Of a DNA stretch of 64,000 bases, positions 1 to 8,682 are shown piece by piece. Each line of letters begins with the position of its first letter. The first letter of the stretch is position 1. Under the pieces are notes generated by a model. It made no database searches, had not been told where the DNA came from, and saw only the letters and a program-made list of their open reading frames with translations. Source of the DNA: an uncultured Clostridia bacterium (GTDB lineage Bacteria > Bacillota > Clostridia > Lachnospirales > Anaerotignaceae); assembly GCA_902477755.1 (NCBI GenBank), contig CABSIK010000002.1, forward strand, positions 1 through 64,000. The letters run 5' to 3'. The position numbers were made by a program, and so were the translations under genes.

Positions 1-49
1 TGAGGCTACCGGAGAAAAAGATTATGTAATGACATGGCAACACAAATAG
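1..49 (+). CDS. 3' end of an upstream gene (partial)
   Basis: An open frame enters from the left edge and stops at 47-49. Only about 15 residues are visible (ending TWQHK), too few to identify the product. It lies on the same strand as, and just ahead of, the small membrane gene at 98, so it probably belongs to the same operon of the mobile element. It could be a chance open frame. Confidence 0.35.
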   Translation, partial: EATGEKDYVMTWQHK

Positions 50-97
50 AAATTCCAGTTTTTGAAACTGAGGAATTTGAATTTGGAGGATTGAATT

Positions 98-294
98 ATG
101 TGGAATGAATTAGGCATAAGCGGAGGAACCGCAATTGTTATTTTGATAGCACTATATTTTGTCATTAAGTGGGCTGTGAAGAATGGTGTGTACGTGTTAT
201 ATTTTCTAAATCTGATAATAGGAAATATGACTTTAAGAAAACATTTTGGTCTTTTTTTATTGAAACACTAAATCCGTTTCACTGGTTTTGGTAG
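98..294 (+). pseudogene. Small membrane protein, apparently frame-shifted
   Basis: An ATG at 98 follows a good ribosome binding site (GGAGGA at 85-90, 7 nt spacing) and opens a 57-residue frame stopping at 269-271. Its N-terminus has one hydrophobic segment (TAIVILIALYFVIKW). From about position 210 another frame reads on to a stop at 292-294 with a much more protein-like end (ETLNPFHWFW). This suggests that a one-base indel around 205-215 broke a gene of roughly 65 residues. Family not recognised. The short frame could instead be the true product. Confidence 0.45.
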
Positions 295-345
295 CTATAT
301 TTAATATATAAAAATGATCATGAATGTATGAAAGGATAGGTTGAT

Positions 346-840
346 ATGAAAAGAAAATTTGCTATACTGTTATCTTTTATAGTTTTTGCTTTTGCATTTA
401 CATCTTGCAGTTCAAATGAGGTACAAAATACAGTTTCTGAAGAAATTGGCATAGATGTATCTTCTGGCAGTGAGTTGTCTTCATCAGATACCCATGGAGG
501 TTTTCATGGTGACGGTGTTTCATGCACAGCACTTCAATTTAGTGATGATACTGTTTTAGAAGAAATAAAGAATAGTTCAAACTGGAAAGAGTTTCCTCTT
601 GACGAAACAGTGCAGGCTATTGTTTATGGAATATCAGAAGATACTTACAGTATTGGTCCATATTTAACTGATGATGAGGGAAATGCAATAGTGCCAGATA
701 TACAAAATGGATATTATCTGCTTATCGACAGACAAATAGATCAAGAAATGGATATTTTAAGCCGTGCATCTTTTAATCTTACAGTTGCTCTTTATGATAC
801 AGATACAAATATTTTGTATATTTGTGAGTTGGATACATGA
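346..840 (+). CDS. Putative lipoprotein of unknown function
   Basis: 164 residues. The N-terminus is a lipoprotein signal peptide: basic MKRK, a hydrophobic stretch and a lipobox ending in Cys at residue 21 (FTSC). The mature part should be tethered to the outer face of the membrane. It is acidic and rich in Ser/Thr, and no domain is recognised. It sits 53 nt ahead of another exported protein, so the two may act together at the surface, as accessory exported proteins of conjugative elements often do. The start follows GAAAGGATAGG. The reading frame is firm; the role is unknown. Confidence 0.75.
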   Translation: MKRKFAILLSFIVFAFAFTSCSSNEVQNTVSEEIGIDVSSGSELSSSDTHGGFHGDGVSCTALQFSDDTVLEEIKNSSNWKEFPLDETVQAIVYGISEDTYSIGPYLTDDEGNAIVPDIQNGYYLLIDRQIDQEMDILSRASFNLTVALYDTDTNILYICELDT

Positions 841-893
841 TATGATTTTTAAAACTTAGGAACAGCTTTGAAATCAGACAAGGGGGTATCATT

Positions 894-2309
894 ATGAAAA
901 ATACTTATATTTTCAAGAAATGTTTTGCGTATATTGTTATGGTATCCATTTTAGCTGTTTCTTTGCCTGCTACAGTTTTTGCAAATTCAGCTCAAATGAA
1001 CTGGATTGGAACAACTTCTACAGGTGCTATTATGACTGATGGTACTTGTCCTATTGTAGTAGAAAAGGAAGTTCTGACCTTTGATATTCAGGAATTTCCT
1101 AAACAGCATTATAAAGACATTGCTGAATATCTTTCTTACAGCGGAAAAGTGACTGCGGAATATACATTTTATAATCCAGCAGACTGTACCGTATCAGCAA
1201 CTCTTGTATTCCCTTTTGGTGCAGTGCCTGACTATGGATATTTGTACGACACTCAGGCAGAAACAAGAATTTTAAATGCAGATACTGAAAAATATGATAT
1301 CAACATAAACGGAGAACCAGTAGAAAAGAAGCTGCGCCATACACTCACTTATTTTGGATCTCAGTTTGAGCTTTCAAAAGATATGGCACTGCTTCATGAC
1401 GAATTTATGGAAGATGATTTTTATTATCCTAATATGCCAGTTACAAGATATACCTATATTCCTGAAGGTGTGGATACGGAAACTTATGATGCTGCAAATG
1501 CTGCATTTGTACTTTCTGCAGATGCTGCAAAAACAAGGGTTTTGATGGAAAACCAAAATGGTGGAAAGCTACTGGATAACGCTGTGCAGCTGGAAGGCTG
1601 GGTAAAAAGCGGGGAATTTATAGTTAATGTCATTGGAAAGCCACTTAGCCAGATGCCACAATGGAAATTTTATGAAAACGGCGCCTGTGAAAATGAAATT
1701 GAAGGCAGTATGGTTTTAAAAGATATGGAAGTTACCACACTAAAAGATTTTGCTCTTATAGCATATGATAAAAATTCAGGTGTATCAGAAGCGGACTGGT
1801 ATAATGCTATTATAGAGTCCATTAAAAACATGGAATGGTCTAATGGCGCTATTTCGGCATCAGATTTTCAATTCGATGTTTCCGACCACCTTATGCGCTG
1901 GTATGAGTATGTTATGACATTGGATGGAGGAGAACGTATTGTAAATACCGTAACGGCTCCTATTTACCCATCTTTTGATATAAACTACGAACCAACGATA
2001 TATGAATATACCTATTTGTTGTCACCTGCCAAAAGCTGGAAAAGCTTTGGAACACTGGATATTGTGGTAAATACGCCATATTATATGACAGAAAGCGGTT
2101 CGGAAGGCTTTGAACGTACAGAAATGGGTTATTCCTGCCATTTGACAGGACTGCCTGAAGGAGAGTTGACATTTACGCTTTGCTCACAGTCGGAGGCAAA
2201 GGCTCCTGCTTTCTACAATAATGAGGTACAAATTTTGGTAATTGTTTTAGGTATTGGTGTTTTTGCCGCTATTGCCGTATTATTTATAAGAAGAAAGCGC
2301 AGAAATTAA
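894..2309 (+). CDS. Exported membrane-anchored surface protein, unknown family
   Basis: 471 residues. Residues 1-30 form a signal peptide ending at an Ala-x-Ala-like site (TVFAN). A long extracellular region follows, and the protein ends with one hydrophobic segment (ILVIVLGIGVFAAIAVLF) and a basic tail RRKRRN, so it should be fixed in the membrane with its body outside. No LPXTG motif is present. The ribosome site AAGGGGG lies well placed upstream. No family is recognised. It lies next to a lipoprotein and ahead of the DNA-metabolism genes of the element. A surface or contact role in transfer is a guess from context only. Confidence 0.75.
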   Translation: MKNTYIFKKCFAYIVMVSILAVSLPATVFANSAQMNWIGTTSTGAIMTDGTCPIVVEKEVLTFDIQEFPKQHYKDIAEYLSYSGKVTAEYTFYNPADCTVSATLVFPFGAVPDYGYLYDTQAETRILNADTEKYDININGEPVEKKLRHTLTYFGSQFELSKDMALLHDEFMEDDFYYPNMPVTRYTYIPEGVDTETYDAANAAFVLSADAAKTRVLMENQNGGKLLDNAVQLEGWVKSGEFIVNVIGKPLSQMPQWKFYENGACENEIEGSMVLKDMEVTTLKDFALIAYDKNSGVSEADWYNAIIESIKNMEWSNGAISASDFQFDVSDHLMRWYEYVMTLDGGERIVNTVTAPIYPSFDINYEPTIYEYTYLLSPAKSWKSFGTLDIVVNTPYYMTESGSEGFERTEMGYSCHLTGLPEGELTFTLCSQSEAKAPAFYNNEVQILVIVLGIGVFAAIAVLFIRRKRRN

Positions 2310-2356
2310 ATTACAGTTCTCCTTTCAGATAATGCTAAAAAGAAGAAATAGAATAA

Positions 2357-2385
2357 TTGACAACATCAGTTCCTTATGCTAATCT
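2357..2385 (+). promoter_or_regulatory. Promoter of the ssb leader (copy A)
   Basis: A consensus -35 TTGACA at 2357-2362 is followed after 17 nt by TAATCT at 2380-2385. An overlapping TATGCTAA resembles the -10 region of the second leader at 13952. The transcript would start near 2392 and run into the motif and terminator ahead of ssb. Confidence 0.55.
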
Positions 2386-2408
2386 AAACTTGTAATCATT
2401 GATTTTTG

Positions 2409-2442
2409 CCTGTTGACTGAAACAGGCAGGCGGTTTAAGGAT
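2409..2442 (+). promoter_or_regulatory. Leader motif GAAACAGGC..GTTTAAGGAT, copy A
   Basis: The segment holds a 7-bp hairpin (GCCTGTT 2409-2415 with AACAGGC 2421-2427) and then GTTTAAGGAT at 2433-2442. Nearly the same words, GAAACAGGC and GTTTAAGGAT, recur in the leader at 13993-14012. In both places the motif sits between a TTGACA promoter and a strong terminator. It could be an RNA or protein target that controls read-through. Confidence 0.45.
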
Positions 2443-2500
2443 AAAAAGCGTTTTTGTATTTATGTTTAAAAGACATGAAGCAAAAGCGCTTTTTTTATTT
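2443..2500 (+). terminator. Intrinsic terminator just ahead of ssb
   Basis: A 14-bp stem (2443-2456 with 2481-2494, one G-U pair) with a 24-nt loop that can fold again (ATGT/ACAT) is followed by a T-rich run. It lies between a promoter and the ssb start with no gene between, so it should act as an attenuator. Confidence 0.8.
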
Positions 2501-2540
2501 TATCATTTTTTAAAGCCGAAAAGCAGAAAGGAGAATGAGA

Positions 2541-2927
2541 ATGATTCAAATTACAACAGTAGGAAGGGTAACAGCGGACTTGGAACTGAAGGAAAGTGCG
2601 AAAAAAGTACCATATCTTCGTTTTGATCTGGCAGTTACAAAGGGATATGGCGAGGGAAAGCATACGGTATTTTTGCCATGCTGGGCTTTCCAGTCTATAG
2701 CCCAAAGAATGGAGTCAGCAGGCGTCAAAAAAGGCAGTCAAATCATGATTTCTGGCGATTTAGACGTAGTTGATTTTGAAAGGAGGGACGGAAGCAAGGG
2801 AAAGGCGAATAAAGTAAGTGTTTATGATTGGCAGTTTGTTGCCAGTGGTAAGAAAGAGGAAAAAGAAGAATCTGCACCTGTGTATGATGAACATACCTGT
2901 GCTGATGAGGATGATCTTCCTATGTAA
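2541..2927 (+). CDS. ssb: Single-stranded DNA-binding protein of the mobile element
   Basis: 128 residues. It has the short SSB OB-fold pattern: an N-terminal strand (MIQITTVGRVTADLELKES), a central F..PCWAFQSIAQ and GSQIMISGDLDVVDFERRDGS, and an acidic C-terminal tip ending DEDDLPM, the usual site for binding partner enzymes. It should coat single-stranded DNA during transfer or replication. I chose ATG 2541, not the ATG at 2535, because AAAGGAG at 2527-2533 is 7 nt from the former and only 1 nt from the latter. Terminators both before and after the gene isolate it within the array. Confidence 0.88.
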   Translation: MIQITTVGRVTADLELKESAKKVPYLRFDLAVTKGYGEGKHTVFLPCWAFQSIAQRMESAGVKKGSQIMISGDLDVVDFERRDGSKGKANKVSVYDWQFVASGKKEEKEESAPVYDEHTCADEDDLPM

Positions 2928-2946
2928 ACAGTATTGGGAAGAAATG

Positions 2947-2998
2947 AAGAGGGATGAAATGCAATGGTTTTGTTGATTTCATTCCTCTTTTTTATTTG
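2947..2998 (+). terminator. Intrinsic terminator between ssb and the next gene
   Basis: The stem pairs 2947-2960 with 2976-2989 (14 bp, one G-U) and is followed by a T-rich stretch to 2998. The next gene starts only 23 nt later with no clear promoter between, so full termination here would silence everything downstream. Confidence 0.8.
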
Positions 2999-3020
2999 GT
3001 TTTAGAAAGGATGATTGAAA

Positions 3021-3791
3021 ATGAAAAGAAAGAGTGTATGGAAGGCAGCCGGTGTACTTGTAACAATGCTTATTTTATGTGAAATCATTTTGCCAAGTTC
3101 TTGGAAAATGGCAGCAAGAGGAATCTCGTTGGTAAGCAGTATACTTTACTTCCTCTACTTAAACAGAAAAGCTATTGCGGTTCGTTGGTCAAAAAAGACT
3201 GGTAAAAATCAACCAAAGAAAAATGCAGCATTGGTTCAGCTGGAGCCGGATTATAAAAAGCTTTTTGTCCAGCAGGCAGCACTTCGTATCCAAGAAAAGA
3301 TGCAGCAGAAATTCGCAGGTGGAAAAATCTGCCTGTGTGAGGCTGATATCATTCGATTGGCATATCTGAAGCGTCCTTTATGTGTTGCCATCGAAGGTGT
3401 GGATGGGTTCAGTCACATGAATATTTCTATGACAGAAGATGGAATGTTCCGCATGAGCCTGTTTACTTTGGTGGATTTTGATACCATTTCGGATGACCAA
3501 AGTGAGAAACAGGAACACACCTTGGACGAGGTGCAGATGGAACGCTGGTATACCCTGAAGGGGCAGCATTTGCTGACAGAACTGGTAACAGAGATGAATC
3601 AGCAGGGCTTTTCCAGATTATCCATACAGGAGAACGGCGATGTTGTGGTACAGGAAAACGGAAAATATGTGGTAAAAGATCATGTATTGGATTTTCCGCC
3701 GAAAAAGAACTGGCTTGACTTAAAGAAAATGATGATGGATACAGGTATCAAAGTAAGGATTAATGAGAAAAAGATGACTTTTATGTGGTAA
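3021..3791 (+). CDS. Membrane-anchored hypothetical protein
   Basis: 256 residues. The N-terminus is basic (MKRKSVWK), followed by two likely membrane segments at about residues 9-26 and 33-48; the rest is soluble and hydrophilic. No family is recognised. ATG 3021 is chosen over TTG 3015 because AGAAAGGA at 3004-3011 is correctly spaced for it. It is 18 nt upstream of the AAA+ ATPase and may be part of that module, for example as its membrane partner, but nothing in the sequence proves this. Confidence 0.72.
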   Translation: MKRKSVWKAAGVLVTMLILCEIILPSSWKMAARGISLVSSILYFLYLNRKAIAVRWSKKTGKNQPKKNAALVQLEPDYKKLFVQQAALRIQEKMQQKFAGGKICLCEADIIRLAYLKRPLCVAIEGVDGFSHMNISMTEDGMFRMSLFTLVDFDTISDDQSEKQEHTLDEVQMERWYTLKGQHLLTELVTEMNQQGFSRLSIQENGDVVVQENGKYVVKDHVLDFPPKKNWLDLKKMMMDTGIKVRINEKKMTFMW

Positions 3792-3809
3792 GGAAAGGAA
3801 GTATGGACT

Positions 3810-5600
3810 ATGGCAAAAACAAAGCTATTTGATAATTGGACTTGGAATAGAAAGCTCCCAGAGCCATTTGACGATGTATCCATTGAGCAGCGCTCAAAGA
3901 CACACTATTCAAAGTATTGTATGACGCCTGCTAAGCTTGCGACACTTCATTCCGCAGTGTTAAGTGCGATCCTTTCTGCAATGGAGCTGAATATGGATGA
4001 CTCCAGTGAGGAGAAAGGTGCCTTTGGTGAGCAGGGCGATTTGATGGATATTGCAGAGTATCCAAGCAGGACAGGCGAGATTCATGTAGTGGTCTATCAG
4101 AAGCAAACGGGAAAATTCATTGCGGGCTGCTATGATGATGTGAATCAAATGCCTAAGCCCTATGTACTGAAAGAGGATAAGAACACAGGTACAGCATTGT
4201 TCTTTGCATTGATCCGAAAGGCAATGATGGATGAAGAATTTTCTGAAGAATATAATTTGCTGCTGGAAGAGAAAAAAGCAGGTTTTCCTGATTTGCAGAA
4301 AGCGGCAAAAAGTGCTTATATCCTCTGTGATAATTTATACCGAAGGATTGAGAATGCTTCTGATTTAGGTGAGGCGGGGATTCCTGTGGTAATCCCGACA
4401 ACAGGAAATATCCAGCCTTTTACGCCTATCACGCTGAATAAAGGAACCTATCATCCAAGTACCGTATTATATGGCAAATTTAAGGTATTAAAACCAGATG
4501 AAATGAAACGTCGAAAGAGCAGAAAGAAAATTCGCAGAGAAGATTTTGTTGGAAAATTTGCCTTTGCGAAAAGAGAATTTTCCTCTTCGGAAATACTTTT
4601 GATCCCCAAATTGCCAGACTGGTATGTAATCCCAAATGAGGTTGTGAGTATTTGCCGTCATGCAAAGGAAACTACGGAAAGCAGAAGACCGATGCGAAAT
4701 TTTCTGCTTCGAGGCAGAGCTGGTACAGGGAAAACAGAAGGAGCAAAAGCCATTGCCGCAGGTCTTGGTCTTCCATATTTGCATCTGACCTGTTCAGCCA
4801 ATACGGAAATATTCGATCTGTTAGGACAGATGTTGCCAGTTTTGGACAAACCAGACAGAAAGTTAGGGGAATATCCAACCTTTGATGATATCCGAATGGA
4901 TACAGCAACAGCGTATTATAAACTGACAGGCGAATATCAGGAGGATGTGACAGAAGATGAGGTCTACAAAAAGCTATTGGAGACAATAGAGGAAAAGGCT
5001 GCAAAAACAAGTGATCATAAGACAGAACAAAGGTTTCAATATGTGGATTCTCCTTTGGTGCAGGCAATGAAGAAAGGGTACTTGATAGAAATTCAGGAAC
5101 CCACAGTCATTTCCAACCCAGGTGTTTTGGTAGGTTTAAACTCCTTGCTGGATACTTGCAGTTCTGTGGTATTGCCAACAGGTGAGCGTGTAGAGCGTCA
5201 TCCTGATACGGTTGTTGTAATCACGACAAATAATGATTATGAAGGCTGTCACGCCTTGAATCAGTCTGTATTATCCAGAATGGATTTTATTTTGGATATG
5301 GCAGAGCCAGATACCAATACGCTGGTCGAAAGGGTTTCTAAGATCACTGGATTTGAGGAACGTAACAAAATCAGTATCATGGCGAAAATCGTACATTCGA
5401 TTCAGCAACATTGTCGTATGAATATGATTGACGATGGATGCTGTGGTGTACGTGAGCTCATCAGTTGGGTGCAGAGTTACATGATCTGTGGGGATATGAT
5501 GGAGGCGGCGAAATATACCATTTTGCCATCTGTTTCAGCCGATGAAGAAAACAGAGAAGAAATCATCACAACTTGTCTGGACCCTGTACTCAATCCATAA
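3810..5600 (+). CDS. MoxR/CobS-like AAA+ ATPase
   Basis: 596 residues. The C-terminal half is an AAA+ domain: Walker A GRAGTGKT near residues 303-310, a Walker-B-like strand (YLIEIQEPT), sensor 1 TTNN and an arginine-finger-like SRMD motif. The N-terminal 270 residues are not recognised. AAA+ proteins of the MoxR/CobS group usually work with VWA-domain partners to remodel protein complexes, and a VWA protein is encoded two genes downstream. GGAAAGGAAG at 3792-3801 sets the start. This is not evidence for cobalt chelation: no corrin genes are near. Confidence 0.82.
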   Translation: MAKTKLFDNWTWNRKLPEPFDDVSIEQRSKTHYSKYCMTPAKLATLHSAVLSAILSAMELNMDDSSEEKGAFGEQGDLMDIAEYPSRTGEIHVVVYQKQTGKFIAGCYDDVNQMPKPYVLKEDKNTGTALFFALIRKAMMDEEFSEEYNLLLEEKKAGFPDLQKAAKSAYILCDNLYRRIENASDLGEAGIPVVIPTTGNIQPFTPITLNKGTYHPSTVLYGKFKVLKPDEMKRRKSRKKIRREDFVGKFAFAKREFSSSEILLIPKLPDWYVIPNEVVSICRHAKETTESRRPMRNFLLRGRAGTGKTEGAKAIAAGLGLPYLHLTCSANTEIFDLLGQMLPVLDKPDRKLGEYPTFDDIRMDTATAYYKLTGEYQEDVTEDEVYKKLLETIEEKAAKTSDHKTEQRFQYVDSPLVQAMKKGYLIEIQEPTVISNPGVLVGLNSLLDTCSSVVLPTGERVERHPDTVVVITTNNDYEGCHALNQSVLSRMDFILDMAEPDTNTLVERVSKITGFEERNKISIMAKIVHSIQQHCRMNMIDDGCCGVRELISWVQSYMICGDMMEAAKYTILPSVSADEENREEIITTCLDPVLNP

Positions 5601-5613
5601 GGGTGGTGATTGG

Positions 5614-5844
5614 ATGTACGAAAATATTGGTGAAAATCTGAAGCTTTTGAGACAAAGAAGAAAGCCGGAATATTCGCAAAGAGAAATTGCGGAGAAGTTA
5701 AAGGTGAACCGAAATACCTATGCGAAATATGAGCAGGGCAAATTGGTGCCACCGGTATGGTTTTTATATGAAGTTGCAAGGTTTTACAGAATAGATTTTT
5801 TTGATTTGGTATTTGGACGTATAGAAGGGAATGAAGAAGAATGA
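5614..5844 (+). CDS. Small XRE-type HTH protein
   Basis: 76 residues, essentially one Cro/C1-type helix-turn-helix domain (EYSQREIAEKLKVNRNTYAKYEQG). The ATG at 5614 follows GGTGGTG. It lies 13 nt after the ATPase gene and overlaps the VWA gene by 4 nt (ATGA), so its synthesis should be coupled to that gene. It may regulate the module, or serve as an adaptor, since AAA/VWA pairs seldom have a DNA-binding protein between them. Confidence 0.8.
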   Translation: MYENIGENLKLLRQRRKPEYSQREIAEKLKVNRNTYAKYEQGKLVPPVWFLYEVARFYRIDFFDLVFGRIEGNEEE

Positions 5845-7922
5845 GGGTATCACATAAAGAGCTGAAGCGAAAGATCAATCAGGAACAGCTCAAGATAACA
5901 GATAGAGAACTATTTTGTTCCAGAGCGTTTGCAGGATTTCTGACAGATATGGCAGAAGCTGCTACAAAACGCTATAAGAGAAAAATAAAAGTTCATGTGT
6001 TTTATGACGAAAGTGAAAATGCAAAAACTGCATATACAGACAATGAAATCATTTCTATCAATGCAGGCAATTCGGTTACAAGAAGTTTTCCCACAAAGGT
6101 ACTGCGTTCTGATAGCTTGATTGGGATGAATGCCCATGAGATCGGACATATCCTTTTTACGGATTTCCCTATGATGAAACACTATTGTCAAGAGATGAGC
6201 CGAGGTAGGATGTATCCTGCTGTACCCTCTTTTTCAGAATGGGAGATAGAAGAAAAAGCAAAAGAAGTACAAGAGTTTCTGGAGAATGCGGATGACCTTA
6301 CCAGACAGGCAATAACGACCGTTTCACAGTTTCTTTTTAATGTGCTGGAGGATGGTTATATTGAGGCACGCATGTGTGATGCTTTCCCTGGAAAATACGC
6401 AACAGGTATCAGACTGAATAACATCCGTATTTCAGAAATGGCACAATCCATCAGTGAGCAGCTGAAAAACGGCGCATATCGTTTTTCTGTGCTGCTGAAC
6501 TTACTGATCCAGTACCACCGTACTGGTGACATCAATAACCGAGATGGATATGACGGTGAAATCCTGGATATGTTTTATGATGTTTTACCTGTATTCGAAA
6601 ATGCATTATATGATGATGATACAAAAGTCAGATATGAAGCAATCAATCAGATCCTGATCATGTCATGGGATTATGTACAGGAAATCTTGGAACAGGTGAA
6701 AGAAAACCAGAAAAAGCAAAATGAGGCTTATGCCATGGAAGAATTGCAGAAAAAACTGCATGATGAATTGACAGGCAAAACAGAGGAAGCAAAAGGAGAT
6801 ACAGCTCCTGTTACAGCACAAGGCGGTTTTTCTTTTGACAGAGATAAGGAACAGGAAAAGAGGAAAGAACTGCAGGAAGTGCTCTCTGAGGAAACAGAAA
6901 GAATCCCATTGCTTGAGACAGAAGATTTTGAGACAAAGGGAGAAGGTTGTATTTCTTGGGATAAGGAGTACAGTGGTTCCGGTTATGCAAACTCCGGAAG
7001 TGATATCCTTCGTATTTTGAATGAGATGTCTAAGTCCAATGCCGTAAGAGGATTGAATGATTCATTGTGGGATCAGCTGAATGAACAGTCTAAACGCTTA
7101 GAACTTGGAAATGCACACAAAGGGGTAAATTTCAGGATTTTTCGTATGCCTGGTGTAGATAGCAATCAGATAAAAGCATACAACATGGTTGCACCTCCAT
7201 TACTTTTGTATTCCAAACAATTACAGAAAAGATGGAAACGTATCCTGAAAGAACGAGTTAGTGAAGGAAAGCAGTCAGGACTTTTGATGGGCAGACGTAT
7301 TGAAAGCCGAATGTTGATGAATCAGGAGGGGAAGATTTTTTCCAAAAGAAACTTGCCTGAGAAAAAACAGGATTTAGCGGTTGCACTGCTTATTGATGAA
7401 AGTGGTTCTATGTGTGGGTTGGATCGTGCTACTTATGCAAGAGCTGCTGCCATTATGGTATATGACTTTTGTAAGGCGATGCGTATTCCCCTTTCCATCA
7501 TAGGTCATACAGAAGCCAATGATGTAGAACTGTATGTATATACGGATTTTGATTCTAATGATGAGAATGACTGTTATCGTTTGATGGATATTTCAGCCAG
7601 AGACGGCAACAGAGATGGTGCAGCACTGCGTTTTGTTGCGGAACGTCTGATGAAACAGCCGGAAAGCAGCAGGCTTTTGATGTTGATTTCTGATGGACAG
7701 CCAGCAGGAAATGGCGGATATATTGGAACAGCGGCAGAAGAAGACTTGAGGGGTATTCATAAGGAATACACAAGGAAAGGTATCATGTTTGTAGCAGCGG
7801 CGATCGGTACGGATAAGGAAAACATCGAAAGGATTTACGGCGATGCGTTTCTGGATATTACGGATCTGCAGAAGCTGCCTTTTTTATTGGTCAAAAGAAT
7901 TGAAAAAGAGATAAGGAGATGA
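5841..7922 (+). CDS. VWA-domain protein with HExxH motif (CobT-like)
   Basis: 693 residues. A metalloprotease-like HEIGH motif lies at residues 99-103 (GMNAHEIGHILF). The middle is charged and helical (about residues 270-350). A C-terminal von Willebrand A domain starts near residue 513 with the metal-binding MIDAS motif DESGSM and the later LISDGQP strand. The layout resembles CobT-like VWA partners of MoxR/CobS AAA+ ATPases, one of which is encoded just upstream. The likely role is a two-part ATP-driven remodelling machine; whether HEIGH is catalytic is unknown. Confidence 0.82.
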   Translation: MRVSHKELKRKINQEQLKITDRELFCSRAFAGFLTDMAEAATKRYKRKIKVHVFYDESENAKTAYTDNEIISINAGNSVTRSFPTKVLRSDSLIGMNAHEIGHILFTDFPMMKHYCQEMSRGRMYPAVPSFSEWEIEEKAKEVQEFLENADDLTRQAITTVSQFLFNVLEDGYIEARMCDAFPGKYATGIRLNNIRISEMAQSISEQLKNGAYRFSVLLNLLIQYHRTGDINNRDGYDGEILDMFYDVLPVFENALYDDDTKVRYEAINQILIMSWDYVQEILEQVKENQKKQNEAYAMEELQKKLHDELTGKTEEAKGDTAPVTAQGGFSFDRDKEQEKRKELQEVLSEETERIPLLETEDFETKGEGCISWDKEYSGSGYANSGSDILRILNEMSKSNAVRGLNDSLWDQLNEQSKRLELGNAHKGVNFRIFRMPGVDSNQIKAYNMVAPPLLLYSKQLQKRWKRILKERVSEGKQSGLLMGRRIESRMLMNQEGKIFSKRNLPEKKQDLAVALLIDESGSMCGLDRATYARAAAIMVYDFCKAMRIPLSIIGHTEANDVELYVYTDFDSNDENDCYRLMDISARDGNRDGAALRFVAERLMKQPESSRLLMLISDGQPAGNGGYIGTAAEEDLRGIHKEYTRKGIMFVAAAIGTDKENIERIYGDAFLDITDLQKLPFLLVKRIEKEIRR

Positions 7923-7930
7923 AGATTCAC

Positions 7931-8587
7931 ATGAGTGAGAATGAAAAAACCTATATTTCCAGACAGATTTCCGTTTATAAAACAGACAAAAAACTGGTTG
8001 AGTTCATAGACAAACTCAAACCAGCACCGGCAGAGTACTATGCACATATCCATTCTTTTGGAGATAAAGATGAATCTGGTGTCAAACAGATTTCCTGTAT
8101 CGGCATTACACTGCAAAACTACACCAACGGGACAGGAAAAAACATCAAGCGCGTTTCTGCAAATATTTCACCGGATGAAGCGGAGTATATTTTCAATCAG
8201 CTGCAAAATGGCGTGCAGGAGTTTAACTTCCAGCAAGAAAAAATATTTGGTACGCCAGATGAAAATGGACGCAGTCATGTAACAAAGTTGCGAATCATCA
8301 GAGCGGTAACCGGCAGTGATGGAAAACCAAGACGTTATCCGTGGTACTTGGAAATCGCCAATGGAACTGGAGAAAAGGTCAAGAAGGATAATGGCGGGAT
8401 TTTTATGAAAGCAAATTCTTATCAGGAACAAAATAAGGAGTATATCAACCTGAATGATATGGACTTTTATAAACTTATGATCCGTGTCAGCAAGTATATC
8501 AAGGCATGGGAAGCTACTGTGGCGCCACATATCATTACAGAGGGCAAACAAGCAATCGCTCAGATGCAGGAAGAAGGAAGAAGCTAA
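7931..8587 (+). CDS. Hypothetical protein of the mobile element
   Basis: 218 residues, soluble, no signal peptide or membrane segment, no recognised family. An ATG at 7919 overlaps the preceding stop, but AAGGAG at 7913-7918 touches it; ATG 7931 has a more workable distance (12 nt), so I prefer it. The tight link to the VWA gene suggests it belongs to the AAA/VWA operon. After its stop comes a new promoter, marking the end of this transcription unit. Confidence 0.7.
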   Translation: MSENEKTYISRQISVYKTDKKLVEFIDKLKPAPAEYYAHIHSFGDKDESGVKQISCIGITLQNYTNGTGKNIKRVSANISPDEAEYIFNQLQNGVQEFNFQQEKIFGTPDENGRSHVTKLRIIRAVTGSDGKPRRYPWYLEIANGTGEKVKKDNGGIFMKANSYQEQNKEYINLNDMDFYKLMIRVSKYIKAWEATVAPHIITEGKQAIAQMQEEGRS

Positions 8588-8590
8588 AAG

Positions 8591-8619
8591 CTTGAATGGG
8601 CAGTATTTTTTGGATATAA
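8591..8619 (+). promoter_or_regulatory. Internal promoter ahead of the DUF3990-like gene
   Basis: TTGAAT at 8591-8596 and a perfect TATAAT at 8614-8619 are 17 nt apart. It begins 3 nt after the stop of the previous gene. A weak 9-bp hairpin (8634-8642 with 8657-8665) follows before the next start. Confidence 0.65.
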
Positions 8620-8682
8620 TGAGATCAGAAAATGTAAAAGGCGTAATAACATAACATCGCTTTTTAGATTGGAGAAGATGAT

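Noticed and set aside
34..108. 24-codon frame before the small membrane gene
   Set aside because: Poorly spaced ribosome site and too short to judge; may be a chance frame.
5841..7922. Cobalt chelatase CobT
   Set aside because: Only the VWA layout is shared; no cobalamin genes are present in the element, and the neighbour is a general MoxR/CobS-like ATPase.
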